A stretch of DNA of 64,000 nucleotides from Verrucomicrobiia bacterium (lineage in GTDB: Bacteria; Verrucomicrobiota; Verrucomicrobiia; Limisphaerales; JADLHS01), in contig JAHCLO010000004.1 in the NCBI GenBank assembly GCA_026125285.1, forward strand, positions 62,001 through 126,000, in the 5' to 3' direction. Positions 45,743 through 54,801 of the stretch are shown one piece after another. Both the position numbers and the translations under genes were made by a program. The notes below the pieces were generated by a model. It saw nothing but the letters and a program-made list of their open reading frames with translations, made no database searches and was not told where the DNA came from. Position 1 is the stretch's first letter. Each line of letters starts with the position of its first letter.

Positions 45743-46657
45743 CTACAATCCAAGCTGGCGCAGATAATCACGATTGTGCTGCGCGAACGCTTTCGGCGCG
45801 CCCATGCCAGGCAGCACATCCTGCTCGACAACGATCCAGCCGGTGTAATTCGTGCGGCGCAATTCCTCAATCACGGCGGCGAAATCCACGTCGCCTTTGC
45901 CCAGTTCGCAGAAGATGCCGTGTTTGAGCGAGTCAAAGTAATCCCAGCCTTCCGCACGCGACTGCTGATGCACGGCAGGGCTGCAATCCTTGAAATGCAC
46001 ATGCCAGATGCGGTCGCGATGTTGGCGCAACGCCGCCAGTGGATCGCCGCCGCTGAAACGGAAATGTCCCGTGTCATAGCACAAGCCGACTAGGTTTGGC
46101 TCCGTGAGTTCGAGCAAACGGGCGACCTCGTCCGCCGTTTCGACAAAGCCGGCGGCGTGGTGATGAAAGACACAACGCAGACCGGACCGCTCCCGAACCG
46201 CACGGGCGACGTGCTCGACGCCATGGGCGAAGGTCTGCCATTGCGTCCCGGTCAAACAATCCGCGTTCGTGATGCGCCCCGCCTTTCGGGTGCGGTTGAA
46301 ATCCTTGCCATTGTCGTCGGCGAGCACGATAAAAGGGGATTCACCTTCCACTGCGGCCAGCAATTTGGCGGTGCGTACGGCGACCTCTGCTCCGGTCGCG
46401 TGGGCGTTGGAGTCCGCGAACGCCACGGGCACGAACGCGCCGACCATCGCGAGCTTGCGCGCGTCAAGTTCGCCGCGCAGCGCCACAGGTTCGGTGGGCA
46501 GGAATCCCCAATCGCCAAACTCGGTTCCGGCATAGCCGGTGTCGCGGATTTCATCCAGCACCTGGGCAAAACCCAGCGCCTTGCCCGGCAGGTCAAATTC
46601 CAGTACGCCCCACGAACACGGAGCGTTGGCAATGCGAATGGAGTCGGACGGATTCAT
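45743..46657 (-). CDS. iolE: Myo-inosose-2 dehydratase
   Basis: A 304-residue xylose-isomerase-fold TIM barrel starting MNPSDSIRIANAPCSWGVLE at 46657. The opening APCSWGVLEFD and GYAGTEFGDWGFLPTEP are typical of IolE. Metal-site blocks VFHHHAAGFVETADEV, GLCYDTGHFRFSGGDP and IWHVHFKDCSPA follow. It dehydrates 2-keto-myo-inositol to 3D-trihydroxycyclohexane-1,2-dione. Length and position between iolA and iolG support this; inosose isomerase (IolI) is the alternative and is usually shorter. Nineteen bases separate it from iolA. Sixty-three upstream codons of open frame overlap iolA and are excluded. Confidence 0.88.
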   Translation of the reverse strand: MNPSDSIRIANAPCSWGVLEFDLPGKALGFAQVLDEIRDTGYAGTEFGDWGFLPTEPVALRGELDARKLAMVGAFVPVAFADSNAHATGAEVAVRTAKLLAAVEGESPFIVLADDNGKDFNRTRKAGRITNADCLTGTQWQTFAHGVEHVARAVRERSGLRCVFHHHAAGFVETADEVARLLELTEPNLVGLCYDTGHFRFSGGDPLAALRQHRDRIWHVHFKDCSPAVHQQSRAEGWDYFDSLKHGIFCELGKGDVDFAAVIEELRRTNYTGWIVVEQDVLPGMGAPKAFAQHNRDYLRQLGL

Positions 46658-46676
46658 GGTCTGGGATCTCGTGGAA

Positions 46677-48149
46677 TTAGAATCTTCGCGACCACTCCTT
46701 GGGCCAGCGTTCGATGACGACTTTTGTTTGAGTGAAGAACTCGATGGCGTGCCGGCCCTGCCCGTGCAAATCGCCGAAGAAACTCTCCCGCGCCCCACTG
46801 AACGGAAAGAACGCCATCGGCGCGGCCACGCCAATGTTGACCCCAACGTTGCCGACTTCGGCTTCGTAACGGAACTTTCGTGCGCTCGCGCCGCTCGTGG
46901 TGAATATGCAGGCCATGTTGCCGTAGGCGCCGCGGTTTACGAAGGCGATGGCATCATCCACGGTATTCACGTGAATCAAGCCGAGCACCGGGCCAAAAAT
47001 CTCCGTCCGTACCACGTCGCCGTTCGGGTTCATCTCATCCAGGATGGTGGGCCGCACGAAATAGCCGCGTTCATACCCCGCGATTTTTGGATCGCGCCCG
47101 TCCACCAGCGGTTTGGCGCCTTCGTTGACGGCCTGACCAATCAGCCCTTCGATCCGGGCCTTGCTCTGCGACGTGATCACTGGCCCCATCTGCACTTGCT
47201 CATCCAGTCCGTTGCCCACCACCCGGCTCGCCGCCGCCTCGCGGATTGACTCGGTGAACCAGGAACGGGCCTTACCCACCGTCACCACCAGCGACCCGGC
47301 CAGACAACGTTGCCCGGCGCAGCCAAAGCCGCTGTCGGCCACGATGCGCGTCGTGCTTTCCGGGTCGGCATCCGGCAGGACGAGCAGAGGATTCTTGGCC
47401 CCGCCCTGGCATTGCGCGCGTTTGCCGTTCGCCGCCGCGCGGGCATAGACGTGCTTCGCCACGGGCGTCGAGCCGACAAAACTGACCGCCTTCACCAGGG
47501 GATGGTCGAGCAGCGCATCCACCGCTTCGCGTCCGCCGTTGACCAGATTGAACACGCCTTTGGGCAGGCCGGTCCGCGCGATCAACCCGGCTATGAGTTG
47601 CATCGTCAAGGGCGTACGCTCGGAGGGCTTCACGACGTAGGTGTTACCGCACGCGAGCGCGTAGGGCATGAACCAGAACGGGATCATGCCGGGGAAATTG
47701 AACGGACAGATGCAGGCGCATACGCCCAGCGGTTGGCGGATCATCAATTCGTCAATGCCGCTGGCGATGTCCTCGGAAAACTGGCCCTGGAGCAACGCAG
47801 GCGCGCCGGCGGCCGTTTCCACGTTCTCGATGGCGCGCCGCATTTCGCCGCGCGATTCCGCGAGGGTCTTGCCACATTCAATGGTGATGCTGCGCGCCAG
47901 CTCCTCGAAATGCGATTCCATTTCGTGCTTTAGCTTGAGCAGGAACTGAACGCGATCCGTGACCGGGGTTCGCCGCCATTCGGGAAAAGCCTCAGCCGCC
48001 GCCTGAACCGCCAGGTCCACTTCCGCGGCGGAGGACAACGGCACGCGCGCGATGGTTTCCGCCTTGGCGGGGTCAGTCACTTCGAGGACTTCCGTCGCGG
48101 CGGAAGCCTGCCAGGCATCGGCAATAAAATTGGGAATGGGTGTGCTCAT
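46677..48149 (-). CDS. iolA: Malonate-semialdehyde/methylmalonate-semialdehyde dehydrogenase
   Basis: A 490-residue CoA-acylating aldehyde dehydrogenase of the MmsA/IolA type. [20 protein letters not shown] is the family's cofactor-site block; [28 protein letters not shown] and the catalytic Cys in [13 protein letters not shown] follow. The C-terminus has [20 protein letters not shown]. It converts malonate semialdehyde from the aldolase step to acetyl-CoA and carbon dioxide with NAD and CoA, and can act on methylmalonate semialdehyde in valine breakdown. The place in the iol operon, seven bases after iolD, supports the inositol role. Confidence 0.93.
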   Translation of the reverse strand: MSTPIPNFIADAWQASAATEVLEVTDPAKAETIARVPLSSAAEVDLAVQAAAEAFPEWRRTPVTDRVQFLLKLKHEMESHFEELARSITIECGKTLAESRGEMRRAIENVETAAGAPALLQGQFSEDIASGIDELMIRQPLGVCACICPFNFPGMIPFWFMPYALACGNTYVVKPSERTPLTMQLIAGLIARTGLPKGVFNLVNGGREAVDALLDHPLVKAVSFVGSTPVAKHVYARAAANGKRAQCQGGAKNPLLVLPDADPESTTRIVADSGFGCAGQRCLAGSLVVTVGKARSWFTESIREAAASRVVGNGLDEQVQMGPVITSQSKARIEGLIGQAVNEGAKPLVDGRDPKIAGYERGYFVRPTILDEMNPNGDVVRTEIFGPVLGLIHVNTVDDAIAFVNRGAYGNMACIFTTSGASARKFRYEAEVGNVGVNIGVAAPMAFFPFSGARESFFGDLHGQGRHAIEFFTQTKVVIERWPKEWSRRF

Positions 48150-48156
48150 GGGTTGC

Positions 48157-50019
48157 TCAAAGGAAATACTTCTCGTTCTTTACCGCCTGCTCAAATGCCT
48201 TCCGCGCCTTCTTGACCGTGGTCAGGCTGGAAACTTCCGCAATCGGCACGTCCCACCAGGAATCATAACCCGGAGCGCGTTTCTCGGCGTCGGTTTCAAT
48301 CACGATTACCGTGCTGCGCTTCTGCCGGCGTGCTTCGACCAGCGCTGATTTCAATTGCGAAATATCACGAACCGGGATGACGTGCGCGCCCAGGCTGCGG
48401 GCGTTGGCAGCAAAATCAATCGGCACGTTGGCCCCGTCCAAGTGGCCGGTTCTCGGGTTGCGTTGTTTGTAGCGGACGCCGAAATGTTGGTTGCCGATGG
48501 CCTGCGACAAACCGCCGATGCTCTGAAAACCGTGATTGTCGAGCAGCACCACGGTGAGCTTGATGCCCTCCTGCACGGCCGTGACCAGTTCGCTCGACAT
48601 CATCAACCACGAGCCGTCGCCGACCATGACATAGACTTCACGATCCGGCGCGGCCAGCTTGATGCCGAGGCCGCCCGCGACTTCGTAACCCATGCATGAG
48701 TAGCCGTATTCCAGATGGTAGCCCTTGGGATCGCGCGTGCGCCAGAGGCGGTGCAAATCGCCGGGCAGGCTGCCCGCCGCGCCCATCACCACGTCACGAG
48801 GCCGCGCGAAATCATTCACCGCGCCGATGACTTCGGCCTGACTCACCGGCAGGCCTGTGGTTTTGTGATAAAGGTGATTTACTTCGCGATCCCAGGCGCG
48901 ATTCAATTTCTCGGTCCGACTGCGATAGGCCGCGGTGACGTGCCAGCTCCGCAGTGCTTTGCTCAGCGTCTCAATCGCGGCACGGGCATCCGCCACCATT
49001 GGCAACGCGCTGTGCTTAAACGCATCGAACTCCGCGACGTTGATGTTGATGAACTTCACTTTCGGGTTCTGAAACGCCGTCTTCGAGGCGGTCGTGAAAT
49101 CGCTGTAGCGCGTGCCGATGCCGATGACCAAGTCCGCCTCGCGTGCGATGCGGTTCGCGGCAAACGTGCCGGTCACGCCAAGCGCGCCAAGGTTCTGCGG
49201 ATGATTATAGGGCAACGAACCTTTGCCCGCCTGCGTCTCCCCGACGGGAATGCCGGTAGCGGCGGCGAAATTTGCCAACGCCTTGTCGGCCTCACTGTAA
49301 AGCACGCCGCCGCCGGCCACGATCAATGGCCGTTTGGTCGCGCGAATCCATTCCACCGCACGAGCGAGCAGTGTTTTCTCCGGCGCCGGCCGGGGGATGT
49401 ACCAAACGCGCTCCTCGAACAGTTCGACCGGATAATCGAAGGCTTCCGTCTGGACGTCCTGCGGCAAGGCGAGGGTGACAGCGCCGGTGTCGGCCTGTGA
49501 AGTCAGCACACGCATCACTTCGGGCAGGGCGTTCATGAGTTGATCGGGCCGATTGATGCGATCCCAGTACTTCGAGACAGGCCGGAAGCAATCGTTCACG
49601 GAAACATCCTGCGAGTTGGGATGCTCCAGTTGCTGCAATACCGGACCAACGTTGCGGCGCGCGAAGATGTCGCCGGGGAGCAGCAACACCGGAATGCGAT
49701 TGATGGTGGCCGTCGCGGCGCCCGTGACCATGTTCGTTGCGCCCGGGCCAATCGAACTCACGCAGGCAAACGTGCGCAGGCGGTTGCTCATCTTGGCATA
49801 CGCGCTGGCGATATGCACGGACGCCTGTTCATTCTTGGTATTGATGTAACGGAACCGCGGATATTGCAGCAGCGCCTGCCCAATACCCGCGATGCAACCA
49901 TGGCCGAATATGCCCAGGCAACCGGCGAAGAAGGGTTGCCGCCGACGATCACGTTCGACTTGTTGTTGGAGCAGGAATTGGATGATGGCTTGGGCGGTGG
50001 TGAGGCGTTTGGTCTTCAT
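48157..50019 (-). CDS. iolD: 3D-(3,5/4)-trihydroxycyclohexane-1,2-dione hydrolase (ThDP-dependent)
   Basis: A 620-residue ThDP enzyme of normal IolD length. The N-terminal domain has [17 protein letters not shown] and [18 protein letters not shown], with the ThDP-activating Glu. The middle domain contains GVLGVTGTF-like and [13 protein letters not shown] blocks. The C-terminal ThDP/metal motif is [20 protein letters not shown] followed by [13 protein letters not shown]. It opens the ring of trihydroxycyclohexane-dione to 5-deoxy-D-glucuronate. It lies 52 bases after iolC. The strand, spacing and complete set of neighbours make the assignment secure. Confidence 0.94.
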   Translation of the reverse strand: MKTKRLTTAQAIIQFLLQQQVERDRRRQPFFAGCLGIFGHGCIAGIGQALLQYPRFRYINTKNEQASVHIASAYAKMSNRLRTFACVSSIGPGATNMVTGAATATINRIPVLLLPGDIFARRNVGPVLQQLEHPNSQDVSVNDCFRPVSKYWDRINRPDQLMNALPEVMRVLTSQADTGAVTLALPQDVQTEAFDYPVELFEERVWYIPRPAPEKTLLARAVEWIRATKRPLIVAGGGVLYSEADKALANFAAATGIPVGETQAGKGSLPYNHPQNLGALGVTGTFAANRIAREADLVIGIGTRYSDFTTASKTAFQNPKVKFININVAEFDAFKHSALPMVADARAAIETLSKALRSWHVTAAYRSRTEKLNRAWDREVNHLYHKTTGLPVSQAEVIGAVNDFARPRDVVMGAAGSLPGDLHRLWRTRDPKGYHLEYGYSCMGYEVAGGLGIKLAAPDREVYVMVGDGSWLMMSSELVTAVQEGIKLTVVLLDNHGFQSIGGLSQAIGNQHFGVRYKQRNPRTGHLDGANVPIDFAANARSLGAHVIPVRDISQLKSALVEARRQKRSTVIVIETDAEKRAPGYDSWWDVPIAEVSSLTTVKKARKAFEQAVKNEKYFL

Positions 50020-50071
50020 GATGAGATTGATTTCTGATTTTTAGTGCGAGGTCAAATTGATGGTTCACTGG

Positions 50072-51091
50072 TTAGAATCCGCCGTGGTCGGCAATAAATC
50101 TCATCGCTTCGTCCTCATAAGCCATGAAGTTGGCGCAGCCATGGCGAGTGACAACAATCGCTCCGCCGGCGTTGCCCATGCGCGCCGCTTTGTAGAAGTC
50201 CCAGCCCTTGACCAGACCGTAGATGAATCCCGCGGCGAATGCGTCGCCCGCGCCGAGCACGTTATGGACTTCAACCGGAAACCCCGGAACGTCCACGGGC
50301 GCGGTGCCGGTCTCGAAGAGTGTGGCGCCCTTTTCGCCGCGTTTCACGACGATGGTCTTCGGGCCGCGCCGTTGCATCCCCTGTACTGCCGCGTGCAGGT
50401 CGCCTGCCACGTGCGCGCCGGAAATCTGCGAATGTGTGACATTCACCTGCGTCGGGTCCGTGAGGGTGACGGCTTTGCACTCGTCGTCCGTGCCGAGCAC
50501 GATGTCCACCAAGGGCAAAACGGAGCGCACCACCACGCCAAACGCCCGCGCGTCGTGCCATTGGTTGGGGCGAAAATCCACGTCCAGCACGATGGTTGCC
50601 CCCGCGGCTTTGGCCTGTTCCACGGCGAACAAGTTCGCGCTGCGGCTCGGCTCGCGGCTCAAGCCGGTGCCGGAAAACTCGAATACGCGGCAACTGCCCA
50701 CGGGGGTCTGGAGCACGTCATCAATCGAGAGCTGGTTGTCCGCGCAGTTGTCGCGGTAATAGACCAGCGGGAATTTGTCCGGCGGTTCGATGCCCAGCAG
50801 CACGGCACTGGTGCGCGTGCCGGGCTTGCGGGGAATGAACCTGGTTTCCACACCATCCTGCTTCAGAAACTTCAAGATGAAATCCGCCACCGGGTCCTCG
50901 CCCACCGCCGTGAGCACCGCCGTTTTGAGTCCCAAACGTTGCGCGCCGACGGCGATGTTCGTCGGCGAACCGCCGACATAGGCGGCGAAGGACTGGATGT
51001 CCGCAAACGTCGCCCCGACGTCGTTCGCGTAAAGATCAATGGACGAGCGACCCATCGTGATGAGATCGAAAGCCGGTGAGTGGTCGGGCAT
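50072..51091 (-). CDS. iolC: 5-dehydro-2-deoxygluconokinase
   Basis: A 339-residue PfkB-family sugar kinase. The N-terminal substrate motif is GGSPTNIAVGAQRLG (residues 40-54). The C-terminal ATP/anion-hole motif is NVLGAGDAFAAGFIYGL, with catalytic Asp at 283. LITMGRSSIDLYANDVGATF matches IolC starts. It phosphorylates 2-deoxy-5-keto-D-gluconate to the 6-phosphate, the substrate of IolJ and, in several bacteria, the inducer of the operon. No IolR-type repressor lies in the window. Thirty bases separate it from iolB. Confidence 0.93.
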   Translation of the reverse strand: MPDHSPAFDLITMGRSSIDLYANDVGATFADIQSFAAYVGGSPTNIAVGAQRLGLKTAVLTAVGEDPVADFILKFLKQDGVETRFIPRKPGTRTSAVLLGIEPPDKFPLVYYRDNCADNQLSIDDVLQTPVGSCRVFEFSGTGLSREPSRSANLFAVEQAKAAGATIVLDVDFRPNQWHDARAFGVVVRSVLPLVDIVLGTDDECKAVTLTDPTQVNVTHSQISGAHVAGDLHAAVQGMQRRGPKTIVVKRGEKGATLFETGTAPVDVPGFPVEVHNVLGAGDAFAAGFIYGLVKGWDFYKAARMGNAGGAIVVTRHGCANFMAYEDEAMRFIADHGGF

Positions 51092-51121
51092 GCCGAAGGA
51101 TGGTTCAGGTTGGGTTGAGGG

Positions 51122-52009
51122 TCAGCTACGTTCCATCGCCAGTGTGACCAGCGGCACGCGCGGGTCGGTGTTTATCCACGTCTGCTTGATCCAAGCGTGT
51201 TCGGGGTCGTCGGCGTTGGCCAGTGATTGCGCGCTGCCGGCCAGGAAATTCAGATAGTACGTCGTGTAACCGTGGGCGGACGCGACGGGATGATACCCTT
51301 CGGGCACGAGTACCGCGTCGCTGTCGCGGGCGACGATGGTCTCGTCCAGCCGGGCGTCGGCCGTATAGACGCGCTGGATGGCATAACCCTGGGGCTTGTC
51401 CAGTTTGTAGAAATAAACCTCCTCCAGGTCGGCTTCAAGGAGTTGGCCCGCGTCATCAACGCGATGCACATCGTGTTTGTGCGGCGGATAAGAACTCCAG
51501 CTTCCCGGCGGCGTATAGACTTCCACCGCGACGAGCCGGTGGCAGTTGAAGCCGGGCGGGATAATGGAGTTGATCTGGCGCGTGGCGTTTCCGCCGCCGC
51601 GAATCTCGATGGCGACCTGTTCCGGTGTCACGAGTTGTGCCGGGTGGTTGCCCTCCGATTTGCACCAGCCGCAAGCGAAGTCCAGTTCCTCGCTCAACGC
51701 CGTCACCGCGAAGTCGGTCTGCGCCGGCAGATACAGAGCGTACGGCATGCCGGAAAAAACGTCCGGCCGCCGCCCGATCTTCGGCCAATGACCGCGTGAC
51801 GATTGAACAGCGCACGCGCCGCCGAGAATTACCAGGCCGTATTCGAAGTCGCCCGTGCTCGCATCCCACTGCTCGCCACGCTTCATGCGGCGTGCCGAGA
51901 AGTGGAGGTGTTCCCAGCCGGCAGATTCGGGTGTCACGCGGACATATTCGCCCTGTGCCGCTTGCGGGCGAATCAAAAGAGGCGAGCTTGGAGAAAGGCG
52001 GTCTTTCAT
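51122..52009 (-). CDS. iolB: 5-deoxy-glucuronate isomerase
   Basis: A 295-residue bicupin protein starting MKDRLSPSSPLLIRPQ at 52009. Family blocks are AGWEHLHFSARRMKRGEQWD, EEVYFYKLDKPQGYAIQRVY and the metal-binding cupin motif SYPPHKHDVHRVDD, whose His residues bind the divalent metal. The C-terminus has VPEGYHPVASAHGYTTYYLN. It isomerises 5-deoxy-D-glucuronate to 2-deoxy-5-keto-D-gluconate. The ATG overlaps the stop of the aldolase gene (ATGA, 52006-52009), giving translational coupling. Upstream in-frame codons are the repeat-derived tail of the aldolase read in another frame. Confidence 0.94.
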   Translation of the reverse strand: MKDRLSPSSPLLIRPQAAQGEYVRVTPESAGWEHLHFSARRMKRGEQWDASTGDFEYGLVILGGACAVQSSRGHWPKIGRRPDVFSGMPYALYLPAQTDFAVTALSEELDFACGWCKSEGNHPAQLVTPEQVAIEIRGGGNATRQINSIIPPGFNCHRLVAVEVYTPPGSWSSYPPHKHDVHRVDDAGQLLEADLEEVYFYKLDKPQGYAIQRVYTADARLDETIVARDSDAVLVPEGYHPVASAHGYTTYYLNFLAGSAQSLANADDPEHAWIKQTWINTDPRVPLVTLAMERS

Positions 52010-53070
52010 CGTGTGGATTCGAGCGGCGTGCGGAGAGCTTTGTCCGCGTGTTTGTCGTGCGGGGGCTGCGGACTCGCGGACAAGGCTGTCCGCGCTCCGA
52101 CGTTTACTCCGCCGCTTGGCGAAAGCTTCGCTGTAGTGAGCGCCGGCGTCCTTCCGGCGGCACCCAGCGACTCGCATTTCTTCGCGACCAGTTCGGCGAA
52201 CTCATTGATGTAGGTCCGGCCCGGTTGCATGAAATCAAATTCACCCGGACAATCGCGAAAGAACTCACGATGCACCCGCGTCCAGAGGAGCCGGCCATCG
52301 GTGGCGATGTTCACCTTGGCGACGCCGAGCGCAATCGCCTGGGAAAGTTCGGCTTCGGAAACACCGCTCGCGGAGGAATCGAATTCGCCTCCAGCTCTGC
52401 GGAGGCGTTCGATTTCGTCGCGAGGCACCGCGGAACCGCCATGCAGCACCAAGGGGAAGCCTGCGAGCCGGCGGTGGATTTCCGCCAGCATGTCCAGATG
52501 CAGCCGCTGGTTGCCGGAAAACTTGTAGGCACCGTGACTGGTGCCAATGGCCACGGCCAGACTGTCACAGCCAGTGCGCGCGACGAATTCCTCCGCCTGA
52601 GCCGGGTCGGAGAGCAACGCGCCTTTTGCCTCCGCAGAGGGCTCGTCCTCGACGCCTTGGAGTTGGCCCAACTCCGCTTCCACCGCAATGCCCTGCGGGT
52701 GCGCTCGCTCAACCACGCGGCGGGTGACGGCGACATTCTGCTCGAACGGCAGATGAGAGGCATCAATCATCACCGAACCGTAATGCCCGGATGCAATAGC
52801 TTGCGCGCAACTGGCTTCGTCGCCGTGGTCGTGATGCACGGCGAAGGTAACTTCCGGGTAAACCATCTCTGCGCCGCGCAGCAATTGTTCGAGCATGAGC
52901 GGATGGGCGTAGTCGCGCATCACGCGGGTGAACTGGACGATGATTGGCGCGCGGGCGGCTGCCGCGCCGCGGAACAGGCCGTGGAACTGTTCAAGGTTGC
53001 ACACATTGAATGCGCCCAGCGCGTAACGACCGCGAGCCGCGTGGAGCAATTCAAGAGTGGCAATGCGCAT
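52006..53070 (-). CDS. iolJ: Class II aldolase (6-phospho-5-dehydro-2-deoxy-D-gluconate aldolase) with a repeat-derived tail
   Basis: A 354-residue class II aldolase, about 50 residues longer than usual. Start MRIATLELLHAARG at 53070. Zinc ligands are in VTFAVHHDHGDE; VMIDASHLPFEQN, VEAELGQLQGVEDE, AVAIGTSHGAYKF, LVLHGGSAVPRDEI and VNIATDGRLLW follow in the expected order. It splits 6-phospho-5-dehydro-2-deoxygluconate to dihydroxyacetone phosphate and malonate semialdehyde; fructose-bisphosphate aldolase is the alternative. The last 50 residues (after KKCESLG) have no homology and are a translation of hairpin repeats at 52040-52155. First gene of the iol operon. A 900-codon open frame extends upstream antisense to the UroD gene and is not coding. 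Confidence 0.9.
   Translation of the reverse strand: MRIATLELLHAARGRYALGAFNVCNLEQFHGLFRGAAAARAPIIVQFTRVMRDYAHPLMLEQLLRGAEMVYPEVTFAVHHDHGDEASCAQAIASGHYGSVMIDASHLPFEQNVAVTRRVVERAHPQGIAVEAELGQLQGVEDEPSAEAKGALLSDPAQAEEFVARTGCDSLAVAIGTSHGAYKFSGNQRLHLDMLAEIHRRLAGFPLVLHGGSAVPRDEIERLRRAGGEFDSSASGVSEAELSQAIALGVAKVNIATDGRLLWTRVHREFFRDCPGEFDFMQPGRTYINEFAELVAKKCESLGAAGRTPALTTAKLSPSGGVNVGARTALSASPQPPHDKHADKALRTPLESTR
52040..52155. repeat. Hairpin repeat DNA inside the 3' end of iolJ
   Basis: Contains CGCGGACA-AGGC-TGTCCGCG (52075-52094) and a GCCGGCG/CCGGCGG hairpin near 52141-52162. The same CGCGGAC/GTCCGCGCTCCG type of hairpin occurs at 23385-23409. The repeat is read in frame as the C-terminal tail of the aldolase. 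Confidence 0.65.
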
Positions 53071-53262
53071 GGCGTAATTTTCTTTCCGCCATGAGTGCCG
53101 GATTGCCCGCCGTTCGTCAATCAAGCTTTGCTCCAAGCCGCTTAGAACTGCGACCCAGCAGGACGCCGACCTGCCGGCACGCAAGTCGGCGTGCCCGCAC
53201 TCCGGCGAGTTATGATTTTTCTCGTCCACGCAACGACATAGGCTTAACTTCGCGCCGGGTTT

Positions 53263-54705
53263 ATGAATGTGGATCAACTCTACGAGGGGCGGCTCAATCG
53301 CTACGTCACCGCCATGCGCAATGAGAAGCCGGACATGATTCCGATCCGGCCCTTCGTTGCCGAGTTTACCGCCAAGTACGCGGGCTACACCTGCCAGGAA
53401 GTCGCGCACGACTACACCAAGGCCTTCGAGGCGGCGATCAAGACCGCGAAGGATTTCGATTGGGACGCCATCGTGCCGAACATGGTCTATGTGTGGACGG
53501 GACTCGCGCAGGCGGTGGGGCTGCGTTATTACGGCATTCCCGGCATCGGCATTCCGCACACGACCGGTTTCAATTACATCGAGCCGCCCGAGGATCAGGC
53601 GTGGATGCGCGCGGATGAATACGACGCGCTCATTGATGATCCGACGGCCTTTCTCTACAACGTCTGGCTGCCGCGCGTTTCCACCGAAGTCAGCAGGATC
53701 GGTGAAGCGTCCACCTACCGAAACAATCTCTCCTTCGTCAAAGGCGCCATGGCGATGCTGTCCTACTTCTACGCGTTTGGTCCGCAGGTCGCGCGGATGC
53801 GCACGGAATGTGGCACGGTTTCGGCCATCGCGGGAATTTTCAAAGCGCCGTTCGACATCCTCGCCGACAAGCTGCGCGGCTACGTCGGGCTCACGATGGA
53901 CATGCACACGCAGCCGGACAAGGTGTTGAAGGCGTGTGAGGCGCTCGCGCCGCATCTGTGTCACGTGGGACTGACCACTGCCGATCCTGCGAAGCTGGTG
54001 CCCATCGGTTTCTGGATGCATCGCGGCTGCGTGCCGTTCATCAATCCCAAAACTTTCCATTCGCACAACTGGCCCACCCTCAAGCCCATCATCGAGGAGT
54101 TTTGGAAGCACGGTCACCAAACCCTCTTTTACGCGGAAGGCAGGTGGAAGCATCACCTTGATTCCTTCCGCGAACTGCCGGACCGCAGCATTGTCTTCCA
54201 CTGCGACCAGGACGATGTTTTTCACGTTCACGAAAAGCTGCACGACAAGTTTGCGATCAGCGGCGGCGTGCCGAACACGTTGTTGAGTTTCGGCAAGCCC
54301 GACGAAGTCCGCGCCTTTTGCACGCGCGTCATCAACGAGGTTGCGGTGAATGGCGGTTACATCATGGACGCCGGCGCCATCATGCAGGACGACACGAGCA
54401 TCGCGAATTTGCGGGTGCTCACGGAAACGACGCGGGAGTTGGGCGGGTATCCCAGCGGCTCCTACAAAACGCCGGTCGCGACACCGCCGTGCGATCTGCT
54501 GACGTCTCTCGCCGACCGGGAGTTGACCATCGGCATGTCGGGCCGACCCCAATCGCGGGTGAACCCCGGGGTCTGCTTTCCCTGGGCAGACCGCGTGAAG
54601 GACCTGCCCGAGATCACTGGCAGCCCGGAATTGATCCGCAAGATTTGGGAGGACATTGACAGTTTTGGGAACATGTATATCTGGCAATTGCTGTTGAGCT
54701 TTTAG
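53263..54705 (+). CDS. Uroporphyrinogen-decarboxylase (UroD)-family protein
   Basis: A 480-residue protein, longer than true UroD (about 350). The start is NRYVTAMRNEKPDMIPIRPF, with later blocks KDFDWDAIVPNMVYVWTGLA, ILADKLRGYVGLTMDMHTQP, RSIVFHCDQDDVFHVHEKLH, AISGGVPNTLLSFGKPDEV and VNGGYIMDAGAIMQDDTSIA. These fit the UroD superfamily that includes methylcobamide-dependent methyltransferases (MtaA/MtbA type) rather than haem synthesis. His and Cys residues in FHCDQDD could bind zinc. No hem genes are nearby. A DUF1638 gene, often found near corrinoid methyltransferases, lies 1.2 kb downstream on the other strand. Probable role: methyl transfer to or from a corrinoid protein; substrate unknown. 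Confidence 0.75.
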   Translation: MNVDQLYEGRLNRYVTAMRNEKPDMIPIRPFVAEFTAKYAGYTCQEVAHDYTKAFEAAIKTAKDFDWDAIVPNMVYVWTGLAQAVGLRYYGIPGIGIPHTTGFNYIEPPEDQAWMRADEYDALIDDPTAFLYNVWLPRVSTEVSRIGEASTYRNNLSFVKGAMAMLSYFYAFGPQVARMRTECGTVSAIAGIFKAPFDILADKLRGYVGLTMDMHTQPDKVLKACEALAPHLCHVGLTTADPAKLVPIGFWMHRGCVPFINPKTFHSHNWPTLKPIIEEFWKHGHQTLFYAEGRWKHHLDSFRELPDRSIVFHCDQDDVFHVHEKLHDKFAISGGVPNTLLSFGKPDEVRAFCTRVINEVAVNGGYIMDAGAIMQDDTSIANLRVLTETTRELGGYPSGSYKTPVATPPCDLLTSLADRELTIGMSGRPQSRVNPGVCFPWADRVKDLPEITGSPELIRKIWEDIDSFGNMYIWQLLLSF

Positions 54706-54801
54706 CAACCTCGCCGCCTCATGGTTTCGGCTGAAAGCAAACGATTGCGCTGCGGTGCTTGGCCTCGGGGCAGACCGATCTTATGGCATCAGACTTCTTA
54801 C

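Noticed and set aside
53071-54708. Long minus-strand open frame joining the aldolase gene upstream to 54708 (900 codons in all)
   Set aside because: It lies exactly antisense to the well-supported UroD-family gene, shows no homology before the aldolase start at 53070, and is a by-product of GC-rich codon use.
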